This document shows, one piece after another, positions 54,612 to 63,764 of a stretch of DNA of 64,000 nt; the first letter of the stretch is position 1; every line of letters begins with the position of its first letter. The stretch lies in the NCBI GenBank assembly GCA_002840155.1, contig PGZH01000009.1:62001-126000 (forward strand), read 5' to 3'. Under the pieces are notes generated by a model. The model had not been told where the DNA came from and ran no database searches. It saw nothing but the letters and a program-made list of their open reading frames with translations. The position numbers were made by a program, and so were the translations under genes. The DNA is from Gammaproteobacteria bacterium HGW-Gammaproteobacteria-13. GTDB lineage: Bacteria > Pseudomonadota > Gammaproteobacteria > Pseudomonadales > Pseudomonadaceae.

Positions 54612-56321
54612 TTAGTCGCGCGACAGCGGCGGTGTACGTGGCGGCACCAGGCGCTTCGAACCGGTGGACTCGAAGGCGGCGGCAAAGCGCAGCAGGGCGG
54701 AGTCGTCGTAGGCGCGGCCGGCGAAGGTCAGGCCGGCGGGCATGCCGATATCCGCCATTACGCCCATCGGCACGGTGACGGTGGGTACGCCCAGGTGACG
54801 GATGGCCAGGTTGCCGTTGGCTACCCACACACCGTTGCTCCAGGCGATATCGGCAGACTCTGGATTGACGTCTGCATCCGCCGGGCCGACATCGGCGACG
54901 GTGGGGAACAGCACGGCGTCGAGGCCGAGTTGGTCCATCCAGTCTTCCAGATCAAGCTTGCGGGTGTGCTCCAGGCCGCGCAGGCCATCGGGCAGGGTTT
55001 CGATCTGCTCCCAGTTCTTCAGGCCGCGCTTGGCCATGTTGACGTATTCGTCCATGCCGGCGGCCAGGTCGCCTTCGCGGTTGGGCAGGGTGCCGGGGTC
55101 GTGGGGAAAAATCTGCGGGCCATCGACGTCGGCGAGTTTGTTTAGCTTAGGGTCGCCATTGGCGCGCAGAAAGTCGTCAAAGGCCCAGCCGCTCAGTTCC
55201 CACAACTCGTCGTGGAGGAACTCTGGGGTGACGATGCCGCGGTTGTACACGGTCGGCGCGCCGGGGCGGTCGCCTTCGCAGTTGGACACCAGCGGGAAGT
55301 CGACTTCGATGACTTCGGCGCCGGCGGCTTCCAGCGCCTTGCGTGCGGCTTCCCACAGGTCGATCACTGAGGCGCGGGTGTGGATGCGCTGGCCGGTTGG
55401 GCCGCCAATGCCTGGGTTTTCGCTGGTGCCGGCGGCGTCATCCTGGTTGATAAACATACGTGGCACGCCAAAGCGTCTACCGGCTAAAGCATCGGCTTTG
55501 GCGGCGAGGTCGGCATAGGCGGCAGGGCGCACGTCGGAAGCTTTCGGGATCGGCACCCAGGGCTGCAGGCGCCAGAGGTCGCCGCGGGTATCCGGGTCAT
55601 CGGCGACCACGATGTCGAGCACTTCGAGCAGATCGGCCATGGTCCGCGCGTAGGGCACCACCACGTCCATGGTCGGCGTCAGCGGCCAGTTACCGCGCAC
55701 CGAAATCACCCCGCGCGACGGCGTGTAGGCGCACAGGCCGTTGTTCGAGGCTGGGCCGCGGCCGCTCGACCAGGTTTCTTCGGCCAGACCAAAAGCGGCA
55801 AAGCTCGCCGCTGTGGCGGTGCCGGCGCCGTTGGAGGAGCCGGAGGCGAAGGGGGCGGTGAGGTAATCGGCGTTGTACGGGCTTTCCGCCCGGCCATACA
55901 CGCCGCGCTGCATGCCGCCGTTGGCCATGGGCGGCATATTGGTTTTACCCAGGCAGATGGCCCCGGCGCCGCGCAGGCGCTCGACGGTAAAGGCATCGCG
56001 ATGGGCTACCAGATCCTTAAAGGCCGGGCTGCCGGAGGCGGCGGTCAGGCCCTTGACCAGGTAGCTGTCCTTGGCGGTGTAGGGGATGCCGTCGAGCGGG
56101 CCGAGGGTCTCGCCACGGGCGCGGCGCGCATCGGAGGCCTGGGCTTCCTTGAGCGCATCGGGGTTGCGCACGACGACTGCGTTAAGTTGGGTCGGCGTGC
56201 CGGCGGCGTCGTAGGCATCGATGCGGGCGAGGTAGGCCTGCACCAGTTCGACCGCCGTGGTCTGGCCTGCTTCGAGCGCGGCGCGCAGTGAAGCAATGGA
56301 AAGCTCGGTTACCTCGATCAT
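54612..56321 (-). CDS. Amidase signature family enzyme
   Basis: A 569-residue amide hydrolase. The Ser-cis-Ser-Lys centre is visible: Lys in GIPYTAKDSY (about 84), the Ser-rich GSSNGAGTATAASFAAFGLA, and a WSSGRGPAS segment for the nucleophilic Ser. The C-terminal portion (VPTVTVPMGVMADIGMPAG) is typical. The motif around the nucleophile (EETWSSGRGP) is less regular than the common GTDTGGSIRIP, so substrate range is uncertain. Length fits the larger amidases. Confidence 0.88.
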   Translation of the reverse strand: MIEVTELSIASLRAALEAGQTTAVELVQAYLARIDAYDAAGTPTQLNAVVVRNPDALKEAQASDARRARGETLGPLDGIPYTAKDSYLVKGLTAASGSPAFKDLVAHRDAFTVERLRGAGAICLGKTNMPPMANGGMQRGVYGRAESPYNADYLTAPFASGSSNGAGTATAASFAAFGLAEETWSSGRGPASNNGLCAYTPSRGVISVRGNWPLTPTMDVVVPYARTMADLLEVLDIVVADDPDTRGDLWRLQPWVPIPKASDVRPAAYADLAAKADALAGRRFGVPRMFINQDDAAGTSENPGIGGPTGQRIHTRASVIDLWEAARKALEAAGAEVIEVDFPLVSNCEGDRPGAPTVYNRGIVTPEFLHDELWELSGWAFDDFLRANGDPKLNKLADVDGPQIFPHDPGTLPNREGDLAAGMDEYVNMAKRGLKNWEQIETLPDGLRGLEHTRKLDLEDWMDQLGLDAVLFPTVADVGPADADVNPESADIAWSNGVWVANGNLAIRHLGVPTVTVPMGVMADIGMPAGLTFAGRAYDDSALLRFAAAFESTGSKRLVPPRTPPLSRD

Positions 56322-56411
56322 GCTGTCACCGCTGGCTGTTGCAGAAGGTTGTTCATATCGGTTCTCGTGGCACTGTTGTGTTCGCGTTGAATTAGGTCGC
56401 GGGGAGTTATT

Positions 56412-57116
56412 TTAGCCGCGTGCCGGGGTGACCAAGCCCTTGATCACTGCCGGGCGGGCGGCAAAGGCTTGCAGCACCCGCTGCACATTAGTGAAGCGCT
56501 CGAACTCCACCAACTCGCCAGCCTCGTAGAAACCCACCAGGTTTCTCACCCAGGGGAACACGGCGATGTCGGCGATGCTGTAGTCCTCGCCCATGATCCA
56601 GCTGCGGCCTTGCAGGCGTTGATCAAGGACGCCGAGCAGGCGCTGGGATTCGGCGACATAGCGGTCGCGCGGGCGTTTGTCCGGGTAGTCCTTGCCGGCG
56701 AATTTATGGAAGAAGCCCAGCTGGCCGAACATCGGGCCGATGCCGCCCATCTGCCACATCAGCCACTGCAGGGTTTCGTAGCGCGTGGCAGGGTCCTGGG
56801 CCAAGAGCTGGCCGGTTTTCTCTGCCAGGTAGATCAGAATCGCCCCGGACTCGAACAGTGCCAGCGGTTTGCCGCCTGGGCCGTTGGGGTCGAGGATCGC
56901 CGGGATCTTGTTGTTGGGGTTGAGCGAGAGGAATTCTTCACTGAGCTGATCGTTAGTGTCGAAGCTGACCAGGTGCGGTTCATAGGCCAGGCCGATTTCT
57001 TCGAGCATGATCGAGGCTTTCACGCCGTTGGGCGTGGGCAGCGAATAGAGCTGCAAACGCTCTGGGTGTTGGGCAGGCCATTTTTGCGTAATGGGGTAAG
57101 CGGCAAGGGCTGACAT
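56412..57116 (-). CDS. Glutathione S-transferase (YfcG/YghU-like)
   Basis: A 234-residue GST. LYSLPTPNGVKASIMLEEIGL and NPNNKIPAILDPNGPGGKPLALFESGAILIYLAEK correspond to the Nu-class features of YfcG-like enzymes, which use glutathione for disulfide-bond reduction. TPNG in the N-terminal loop is the typical Nu-class active-site segment. It stands after the amidase on the same strand, 90 bp apart. Confidence 0.93.
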   Translation of the reverse strand: MSALAAYPITQKWPAQHPERLQLYSLPTPNGVKASIMLEEIGLAYEPHLVSFDTNDQLSEEFLSLNPNNKIPAILDPNGPGGKPLALFESGAILIYLAEKTGQLLAQDPATRYETLQWLMWQMGGIGPMFGQLGFFHKFAGKDYPDKRPRDRYVAESQRLLGVLDQRLQGRSWIMGEDYSIADIAVFPWVRNLVGFYEAGELVEFERFTNVQRVLQAFAARPAVIKGLVTPARG

Positions 57117-57251
57117 GGGCGCTCCGGATTAAGGTGGCGAAAGGCTCAGGATAACGGTGATTGGCCATTTGGTCAGGTTGCAGATTTTTCCCCGTGCGCA
57201 GAAATCGGTATGGTTGGGGCCATCTCAACCCCCGTCCACTGGAGAACCCCG

Positions 57252-57689
57252 ATGAGCTTGCACGGCGAGTACGACAACCAAAATATCTTTGCCCAGATCA
57301 TTCGCGGCGAAGCCCCTTGCTACAAGTTGTACGAGGACGAGGATGTGCTGGCCTTCCTCGATGTGTTTCCGCAGTCCTTCGGCCATGCCCTGGTTATCCC
57401 CAAACGTGCTGCGGCGCGCAATATTCTGGAAATTGATGCCGACAGCCTGAACAAGGTGATGGCCGTGGTGCAAAAGCTCACGGGGGTGATCGTTGAGGAG
57501 CTGGAGCCTGCCGGGGTGCAGGTGGCGCAGTTCAATGGCGCGCCGGCCGGGCAGACGGTGTTCCACATTCATATGCATATCGTGCCGCGCTATGCCGGCG
57601 AGACGCTCAGCGTGCACGCCGGCGGCAAGGCGACTCCAGAAGAGCTGGCGGCGCTGCAGGCGCGTCTGCTCAAGCGCATCGCCGGCTAA
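57252..57689 (+). CDS. HIT family protein
   Basis: A 145-residue histidine-triad nucleotide hydrolase or transferase. NIFAQIIRGEAPCYKLYEDE starts the protein, and the triad H-I-H-M-H (residues 105-109, FHIHMHIVPR) is complete. It splits adenosine-type dinucleotides or AMP-conjugates. The ATG at 57252 follows GGAGAACCCCG; the frame opens upstream at 57210. Confidence 0.93.
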   Translation: MSLHGEYDNQNIFAQIIRGEAPCYKLYEDEDVLAFLDVFPQSFGHALVIPKRAAARNILEIDADSLNKVMAVVQKLTGVIVEELEPAGVQVAQFNGAPAGQTVFHIHMHIVPRYAGETLSVHAGGKATPEELAALQARLLKRIAG

Positions 57690-57807
57690 TAAAACCCTGG
57701 TTACGGCGGCGCAAAAGTCTGTACTTGAGGCCGGCCGCGCCAGGGGCAATACTCAAGCCGTTTTGGCTGTTCCCCTTTGCTGTTTTCTGCGCCCATGGAG
57801 GGCTTCC

Positions 57808-58242
57808 ATGCGTCATATGCGATTGACTTGTGCCGTTTTACCGCTGTTGCTGTTGGCCGGCTGTTCGTCCTGGAAGCCCGCGCCAGAGAATGTAAAAGCC
57901 GTGCCGGCGGATCGCTTGCTGGGCTATCAGGAGCCGCTGGGACTGGGCGGGCAGTTGCAGGTCGATCGCGATATAGGCGGCATGGGGGCGGGCTGCTATG
58001 TGGCGGTGCTGGTCGACCGCAAGGTGGCCGCGCGCATCGGCGTGGGTGAGCAGGTGCGTTTTCAGGTGCCGGTCGGCACGCGGGTGCTGAGCATTGGTAT
58101 CGATGAGATGGACGACACCCTGTGCGGCATGGGCCGCCTGCGTCGTGAACTGGCGGTGAAGGTTGAGCCGGGCTCGCAGCAGAACTTCCGCATCGTCAGC
58201 GATAACCGCAAAGGTTTCGACATCCTGCCGATTACTCAGTAA
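57808..58242 (+). CDS. Lipoprotein of unknown function
   Basis: A 144-residue lipoprotein. The signal peptide ends in a lipobox LLLLAGC with Cys at about residue 19. The mature part has GLGGQLQVDRDIGGMGAGCYVAVLVDRKVAARIG and a C-terminal FRIVSDNRKGFDILP, and a beta-rich fold is likely. Two further cysteines could pair. No function is known. The codons after 57808 are in the same frame as a longer shadow that begins inside the HIT gene. Confidence 0.8.
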   Translation: MRHMRLTCAVLPLLLLAGCSSWKPAPENVKAVPADRLLGYQEPLGLGGQLQVDRDIGGMGAGCYVAVLVDRKVAARIGVGEQVRFQVPVGTRVLSIGIDEMDDTLCGMGRLRRELAVKVEPGSQQNFRIVSDNRKGFDILPITQ

Positions 58243-58267
58243 CTCGCCACGCGCCGGTGCCTGCCAG

Positions 58268-59170
58268 TCAGGTGCCGGTGTGCTCGCTCAGCAAGGCTTC
58301 CAACCACTGCATAAATACCCGCACCCGCTGCGGCTGATGACGGCGCTGGGCGTAGAGCAGGCTGATCGGCATGGGTGGCGGCAAGTAGTCTGGCAACAGG
58401 CTGTGCAGCTGCTCGCTGGCCAGCAGCTCGCTGACCCCGATCAGCGGCGCCTGAATAATCCCCAGGCCGCCCAGGCACGCGCCTTCATAGGCATCGACGT
58501 TATTTACCGTGATATTTCCCGCCATCGGCAGTTGCTGCAGCGCGCCGCCGGCCAGGTATTCGAAACCGTCTGAGCGACTGCCGAGCACCGGCACGTAATG
58601 GATCAGCCGATGTTGGGCCAGGTCATCAAGGCTCTGCGGCGTGCCGTAGCGCGCCAGGTAGGCGCTGCTGGCGCAGTTGACCATAGGCAATTGGCCGAGC
58701 GGTCGTACGATCAGGTTGGGTTCGTTGACCACGCCGATGCGCAGCACGCAGTCGAAGCCTTCGCGCACCAGGTCGACGCGCCGATCACTGCTGCTGATCT
58801 CCAGTTCGATACCTGGGTGCTGCGCGGTAAATTCCCCCAGCCGTGGTGCCACCAAGCGTCGCGCCAGGCCGGTGGGCATGTCGATGCGCAGGCGGCCGCT
58901 CAGCTGCGCGCCGTCCTGGCGGAACAGGCCCTCCAGCTCATCCATATTGGCCAGCATGTCCTTGCTGCGTTCATACAGCACCAGGCCGTCCTGAGTCGGT
59001 TGCACCTTGCGCGTGGTGCGGTGCAGCAGGCGTGTGCCGAGCAGGGTTTCCAGGCTTTGCACCTGCTGCGACACGCTCGACCTGGGCAGGCCAAGGCTGT
59101 CGGCGGCCTGGGTAAAACTAGCCAGCTCACTGACGCGGACAAAGGTGCGCAGCAGTTCCAGGGTGTTCAT
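58268..59170 (-). CDS. LysR family transcriptional regulator
   Basis: A 300-residue regulator. MNTLELLRTFVRVSELASFTQAADSLGLPRSSVSQQV gives the helix-turn-helix in two segments. The effector part has FDCVLRIGVVNEPNLIVRPL. The start at 59170 is taken over a longer one at 59185. Divergent from an SDR gene (140 bp gap), its probable target. Confidence 0.93.
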   Translation of the reverse strand: MNTLELLRTFVRVSELASFTQAADSLGLPRSSVSQQVQSLETLLGTRLLHRTTRKVQPTQDGLVLYERSKDMLANMDELEGLFRQDGAQLSGRLRIDMPTGLARRLVAPRLGEFTAQHPGIELEISSSDRRVDLVREGFDCVLRIGVVNEPNLIVRPLGQLPMVNCASSAYLARYGTPQSLDDLAQHRLIHYVPVLGSRSDGFEYLAGGALQQLPMAGNITVNNVDAYEGACLGGLGIIQAPLIGVSELLASEQLHSLLPDYLPPPMPISLLYAQRRHQPQRVRVFMQWLEALLSEHTGT

Positions 59171-59310
59171 GGACAGGCGCTCCACTGAATTGTTCGTGAT
59201 TAATGATCAGTGTTTTCAATTTTGCTGAGTTTATCCAGCTTAATGCGAGCAATAACCTGTGCTCACTGATTTCAACCACGGCACTGCTAGTCAACTAAAG
59301 GAGCATGCAT

Positions 59311-60069
59311 ATGACCCGTAAAATCGCACTGATCACTGGCGCAAGCCGCGGCCTGGGGCGCAACACCGCTCTGCATCTGGCGGCCCAGGGTATCGACATC
59401 ATCGGCACTTATCACAGCCAGGCGGCTGATGCCCAGAGCCTGACAGCCGAGATCGAACAACTCGGCGCGCGTGCGCTGATGCTGCAACTGGATGTTAGCC
59501 AGAGCAGCAGCTTTGCCGCGTTTGCCGCAGCAGTGGCGTCGGGGCTGCAGAGCACTTTCGGCCGCAGCGATTTCGATTTTCTGATCAACAACGCCGGTAT
59601 CGGCATCCACGCCAGCTTTGCCGAAACTACTGAGGCGCAGTTCGATCAACTGGTGAATATCCAGCTCAAGGGGCCGTTCTTCCTGACTCAGCAGCTGCTG
59701 CCGCTGATCGCCGAGCAGGGCCGCATCGTCAATATCTCCACCGGCCTGGCGCGTTTCAGCCTGCCGGGTTATGCCGCCTATGCGGCGATGAAGGGCGGCA
59801 TCGAGGTGTGGACGCGCTACCTAGCCAAGGAGCTGGGGCCGCGTGGTATCAGCGTCAACGTGCTGGCCCCCGGCGCTATCGAGACTGACTTCGGTGGCGG
59901 CGTGGTGCGCGACAACAGCCAGGTCAATGCGTTTATTGCCGCCAATACAGCCCTGGGCCGGGTCGGCCTGCCGGACGATATCGGCGGCGCGATTGCCATG
60001 TTGCTCAGTGACGGCGGCCGCTGGATCACCGGGCAGCGGATAGAAGCCTCGGGCGGCATGTTCCTCTGA
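59311..60069 (+). CDS. Short-chain dehydrogenase/reductase
   Basis: A 252-residue SDR with LITGASRGLGRNTALHL, NNAGIG and the active-site YAAMKGGIEVWTRYLAKELG. AAAGGAG lies seven bases before ATG 59311, so this start is preferred to the ATG at 59305. The C-terminus ends GGMFL. The 3' side abuts a large palindromic repeat. Confidence 0.93.
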   Translation: MTRKIALITGASRGLGRNTALHLAAQGIDIIGTYHSQAADAQSLTAEIEQLGARALMLQLDVSQSSSFAAFAAAVASGLQSTFGRSDFDFLINNAGIGIHASFAETTEAQFDQLVNIQLKGPFFLTQQLLPLIAEQGRIVNISTGLARFSLPGYAAYAAMKGGIEVWTRYLAKELGPRGISVNVLAPGAIETDFGGGVVRDNSQVNAFIAANTALGRVGLPDDIGGAIAMLLSDGGRWITGQRIEASGGMFL

Positions 60070-60212
60070 GAACCTACTTACGATCTGCTGCGCGTCGGCC
60101 CTGCTGCGTTGAAAACAGGCTCGGAATGCTCATGTACAAAAGTACACTCCGCTTCCTCGCCTGTTTTCGCCTTGCATGTCTCTAGCTCGCGAGATCGTCA
60201 GCAGGTTCTGAA
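60069..60212. repeat. Large imperfect palindromic repeat downstream of the SDR gene
   Basis: GAGAACCTACTTACGATCTG at the left pairs with CGTCAGCAGGTTCTG at the right, and the interior matches over most of its length (GAAAACAGGC with GCCTGTTTTC; CATGTACA/AGTACAC near the centre). The total span is about 145 bp. The pattern agrees with a dispersed repeat recurring in Pseudomonas genomes; only one copy is in the window. The remaining 113 bp before the next gene hold its promoter. Confidence 0.65.
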
Positions 60213-60325
60213 GCGCTGCGCTGATGTGCGCTGGCGCTCAGACTGGCGGCAATCTATTGCTACGTATGGCGGCGCGGGTAAGTGGCAAGGGTAGAATCCG
60301 CTCGGTTTAATAACGGAGACGGGTT

Positions 60326-61663
60326 GTGAAGGGATTGCCGATTGCCATTGTCGGGGCCGGTACGGCGGGGCTGGCCGCGGCGCTGTTCCTCGTTCGTCAG
60401 GGTTTCAGCGTGCGCCTGCTGGAGCGCGTGCCGGAGCTGCAGCCGGTGGGGGCCGGGGTGTTGTTGCAACCTTCGGGGCTGGCGGTGTTGCAGCAACTGG
60501 GGTTGTTTGCCGAGTGCAGTGGTCTGGGGGCTGCGGTCAGCCGCTTGTATGGCACCTCGGCCAATGGCCGGGTGATTCTCGATACCCGTTACGCGCATTG
60601 GCAGCCCGGCAGTTTCGGTATGGGCATCCATCGCAGCGTATTGCTCACCGCTTTGCTCAATGCGGCGCGCCAAGCCGGTGTGCAGATCGAAACCGGCGTG
60701 CATATCAGCCGTTTCAGCCAGCACGGCAGCCATGTGCAGCTGTATCGCCAGGACGAACAGGGCACCGAGCAGCCATTCGGCGAGTTCGCCGCGCTGGTGC
60801 TGGCCGATGGCGTGCGCTCGGTCCTGCGTGGGCAGATGCAGGTCAAACAGTGGCTGCAGCCTTACCCCTGGGGCGCGCTGTGGAGCATTGTGCCGACCCC
60901 GGCTTCGTCGGCAAACGCACCGGATGCCACGGACCTGCGCCAGTGGTATCGGGACTGCGCGCAGATGTTCGGCATCATGCCCACTGGGCGTACCCACCTG
61001 AACCGCGAGCAGGCCCTGAGCAGTCTGTTTTGGAGCCTACCGGTGGCGCAGTTCGGCGCCTGGCGTGAAGCCGGCTTGGCCGCTTGGAAAGCCCAGGTGC
61101 TGCAACTGGCCGGCAGCGCTGCCGAACCCTTTGTTGAGCTGATTGAGCAACCTGAACAACTGAGCCAGGCGGTGTATGCCGATGTGCGCATGCAGCAATG
61201 GCACGATGGCCGGGTGATCGCCATCGGCGACTGCGCCCACGCCATGAGCCCGCAACTGGGCCAGGGCGCGAATATGGCCCTGGTGGATGCGGCTGCTTTA
61301 TCCGCCGCAGTCACCACGCAACGCACACCGAGCGACTGCGACTGGTCAGCGGTGTTTGCCGCCTATGCCAGCAGTCGGCGTGACCACCTGCGCTACTACC
61401 GCCAGGCCAGCCGCCTGCTCACTCCACTGTTCCAATCCCACAGCCGCAGCCTGGCCTGGCTACGCGACGGCGTGCTGTTGCTGGCGCGCCACAATCCGCT
61501 GGGCCGCGCACATGCGGTCAGCACCCTGGTGGGCGGGCGCAGTGGTTGGTTGTGGTCGAACGCTGAAAAGTGCGCACTGCATGCGTGGAGCGGTGAACAG
61601 GCGCAGGGCGAGAGCGTACCGGCAGGGCACGAAACGCGTGAGCCCACCTTGCACAAGGTTTAG
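60326..61663 (+). CDS. FAD-dependent monooxygenase (UbiH/salicylate hydroxylase-like)
   Basis: A 445-residue class A flavoprotein monooxygenase. FAD-binding IAIVGAGTAGLAAALFLV, the DG motif in LVLADGVRSVLR and the GD motif GDCAHAMSPQLGQGANMAL are all present. It starts at GTG 60326 with a GGAG site upstream. It uses NAD(P)H and O2 to hydroxylate an aromatic or similar substrate, which is unknown. Not adjacent to other ubiquinone or aromatic genes. Confidence 0.93.
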   Translation: MKGLPIAIVGAGTAGLAAALFLVRQGFSVRLLERVPELQPVGAGVLLQPSGLAVLQQLGLFAECSGLGAAVSRLYGTSANGRVILDTRYAHWQPGSFGMGIHRSVLLTALLNAARQAGVQIETGVHISRFSQHGSHVQLYRQDEQGTEQPFGEFAALVLADGVRSVLRGQMQVKQWLQPYPWGALWSIVPTPASSANAPDATDLRQWYRDCAQMFGIMPTGRTHLNREQALSSLFWSLPVAQFGAWREAGLAAWKAQVLQLAGSAAEPFVELIEQPEQLSQAVYADVRMQQWHDGRVIAIGDCAHAMSPQLGQGANMALVDAAALSAAVTTQRTPSDCDWSAVFAAYASSRRDHLRYYRQASRLLTPLFQSHSRSLAWLRDGVLLLARHNPLGRAHAVSTLVGGRSGWLWSNAEKCALHAWSGEQAQGESVPAGHETREPTLHKV

Positions 61664-61675
61664 CGATTTGAGTTG

Positions 61676-62428
61676 TCAGTCCTGTTGCAGACTGCGCAGT
61701 TCCTGCTGGCTGAGCTCCAGCCATTCTTTGTGCAGTGTGCGGTAGTGTCTGGCAGCGCGGCGGGCGTAGGTCTGGATCTGTTGTTGCATTTCACGCGCTT
61801 CACGTTGGCGACCCAGGCTGCGCAGCAGTAAAGCGTAGCGATAGGCGGCTTCGGGGCCGGCGTAGTAGCTACTCAGCGCTTGGTATTCCTCTTCGGCCTT
61901 GAGGGTTTCACCCAAGGCTTCGAGCGTGCGGGCATAGAGCAAGTGACCGTCGGCTGAACGGAAGTCTGGATTTTTGTTAATCAACTGCTCAAGGCTTTCG
62001 CGGCAGCCGGCGAAATCGTCGTGGGCAAAGCGGGCCTTGGCCAGGCCGAGAAGAATATCCGGCGCGTCGCTGTGAATCCCCCGCAAGGCTAGCTGATAGT
62101 GCTTGGCCGCTTCTTCGGCCTGGCCCATACGCAACAGTTCATCGGCGAGGTTGACGCGGGTGTCGCGGGTGTCACGAATCTCCAACTCATCACGCAGGGC
62201 GCGCAGGTGGCGCTCGGGGTCGATGCTGTCGTGCAGGCGGTTGATGGTCCGGCGCCCACGGTGACTGCCGAGCATGTCGGGCAGCATGATGCCGAGGAAG
62301 TAGATCAAGCAGCCGAGGCCCGGCAGGGCGATGATCAAGTAGATCCAGTAGCGTTCCTGGCCACTGCGCACTACGTGCAGACCACAGGTGACTTGGCAGG
62401 CGATAACCAGCAGAGCGAGTAGGGGCAT
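61676..62428 (-). CDS. Membrane-anchored TPR protein
   Basis: A 250-residue protein with two N-terminal transmembrane helices (PLLALLVIACQVTCGLHVV and YWIYLIIALPGLGCLIYFLGIML) and a cytoplasmic C-terminal part of tetratricopeptide repeats (LADELLRMGQAEEAAKHYQLAL; LLYARTLEALGETLKAEEEY). It should be a scaffold at the inner membrane. No partner is adjacent. Convergent with the FAD monooxygenase (12 bp). Confidence 0.85.
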   Translation of the reverse strand: MPLLALLVIACQVTCGLHVVRSGQERYWIYLIIALPGLGCLIYFLGIMLPDMLGSHRGRRTINRLHDSIDPERHLRALRDELEIRDTRDTRVNLADELLRMGQAEEAAKHYQLALRGIHSDAPDILLGLAKARFAHDDFAGCRESLEQLINKNPDFRSADGHLLYARTLEALGETLKAEEEYQALSSYYAGPEAAYRYALLLRSLGRQREAREMQQQIQTYARRAARHYRTLHKEWLELSQQELRSLQQD

Positions 62429-62586
62429 GGTGGTAATCCAGTCCTTTGGAATAGAGATAAGTCGCGCAAACGTGGCTATCAGATCACGGATGGTAGCTGC
62501 TTGTCAGGTGCGGCCATGGCGCCTGTGGCGTGGATCACAGTGGGCCTGGCTACTGTTTTGTGGGCGTTATTCTCCGAGTCTTGGGT

Positions 62587-63369
62587 TTACTGCATCCCCG
62601 GCAGAAAACGCTCCAGTAAATGCTGCGCCTCACCGTTTTCCTGTTGCTCGATGATGATCTGGTTAAGTCGGTTGATCAGCTCGTGGGCGCGCGGTGAGCC
62701 TTTGCTGACCATTAAGTAGAAGGTCTTCTGTTGCGGTAGCGGCAGAGGCGTGAGTTGCCCCGGATCGCTGTAGGTGCCGATGGCAATGCCGCCGAGCAGG
62801 GGTTCGATCTCGCTGGGGAAGAAGTCACAGCGCTGGCGGTCGAGCATTTCGAGGTTCTGCTGAATGGTTGGTAGTCGCTCCAGGGGCCAGTCAATCCCAT
62901 AGGGTTGGTAATTGAAACCGATCACGCCGCACACCTTGAACTGGCGCAGGTCATCAGGCAGTGCCAGTTGCGGCGGCTCGGCAAAGCGTTTGCGCGAATA
63001 GAACAACCCCAGGCGGGTTTTGTAGAGCGGTACGCTGTAGTAGAGAAAACCGGCGCGGGTGCTGTTGAAGCTGGCGTCCCAGGTCATTTCGCAGCGGCCT
63101 TTGCTGGCGAAGTCGGCCAGTTCCTGCTGGGCGCGAGCCCAGGGCATGTAGTGGATGCGGTAATCCAGGCCGAGGTTTTCCAGCGCCTTGAGCACTAGGG
63201 TGGCGGAATAACCGGTCAGCCGGCTTTGCTCTGGTTCGCCGTTGACCCGCTCCCAGAAGCTGTACGGCGGCCACTCGTAGCTGTCGCCCAGGCAGATCTG
63301 CACTGGTTGTTCGTTGGCGTGGACGTTGATGGCGACGCTAAGGGCAAGCAGTGCCAGGCTAATACGCAT
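62587..63369 (-). CDS. Periplasmic substrate-binding protein (SBP_bac_3 family)
   Basis: A 260-residue amino-acid-type binding protein. The signal peptide MRISLALLALSVAINVHA precedes a mature start NEQPVQICLGDSYEWPPYSFW. RIHYMPWARAQQELADFASKG and CEMTWDASFNSTRAG are typical of a group of stand-alone SBP_bac_3 proteins in Pseudomonas that lack permeases next to them. The same family is found at 16907-17713. Ligand not known. Confidence 0.88.
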   Translation of the reverse strand: MRISLALLALSVAINVHANEQPVQICLGDSYEWPPYSFWERVNGEPEQSRLTGYSATLVLKALENLGLDYRIHYMPWARAQQELADFASKGRCEMTWDASFNSTRAGFLYYSVPLYKTRLGLFYSRKRFAEPPQLALPDDLRQFKVCGVIGFNYQPYGIDWPLERLPTIQQNLEMLDRQRCDFFPSEIEPLLGGIAIGTYSDPGQLTPLPLPQQKTFYLMVSKGSPRAHELINRLNQIIIEQQENGEAQHLLERFLPGMQ

Positions 63370-63488
63370 GTAAACCTCCCATGCAGCTGACGGCGATTTG
63401 AGTGTTATTAGCGTAGTTGAGACGCTGAGAGGACGGTCAATGATCTGTCCGTGATTGCGCTGTTTTACCGCCCTCCCGGTTACCGCGA

Positions 63489-63764
63489 TTACAGCTGCTC
63501 TGCCAGCGCGCTCTGGTTATCCGCGACGAATCTGGCCACTTCGGCATCGCCTTGATGCAGTTTTTCGAAGCAGTGCTGGTGCAGTACGGCATACAGGTAT
63601 TGCGGGTCGACTACTGGGTCTTGCGCGTCGTGCAGGCCGGCGGTGCGGGCGGCCTGGTCAAGCGTCGTGCTGCAGGCCAGAAGCGCCTTGTCGATCTCTG
63701 CCAAGAGCTGCTGTTGTGCGTCTTCCAGTAGTACGCAGAGTTGTTCTTCTTGGGCCTCGGTCAT
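63489..63764 (-). CDS. Small conserved hypothetical protein
   Basis: A 91-residue acidic, helical protein from the MTEAQEEQL start, whose ATG overlaps the stop of the MATE gene by four bases (ATGA). It has CVLLEDAQQQLLAEIDKALLACSTTL and a C-terminal half with FEKLHQGDAEVARFV. No family was recognised. The overlap suggests translation coupled to the upstream MATE gene. Confidence 0.72.
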   Translation of the reverse strand: MTEAQEEQLCVLLEDAQQQLLAEIDKALLACSTTLDQAARTAGLHDAQDPVVDPQYLYAVLHQHCFEKLHQGDAEVARFVADNQSALAEQL

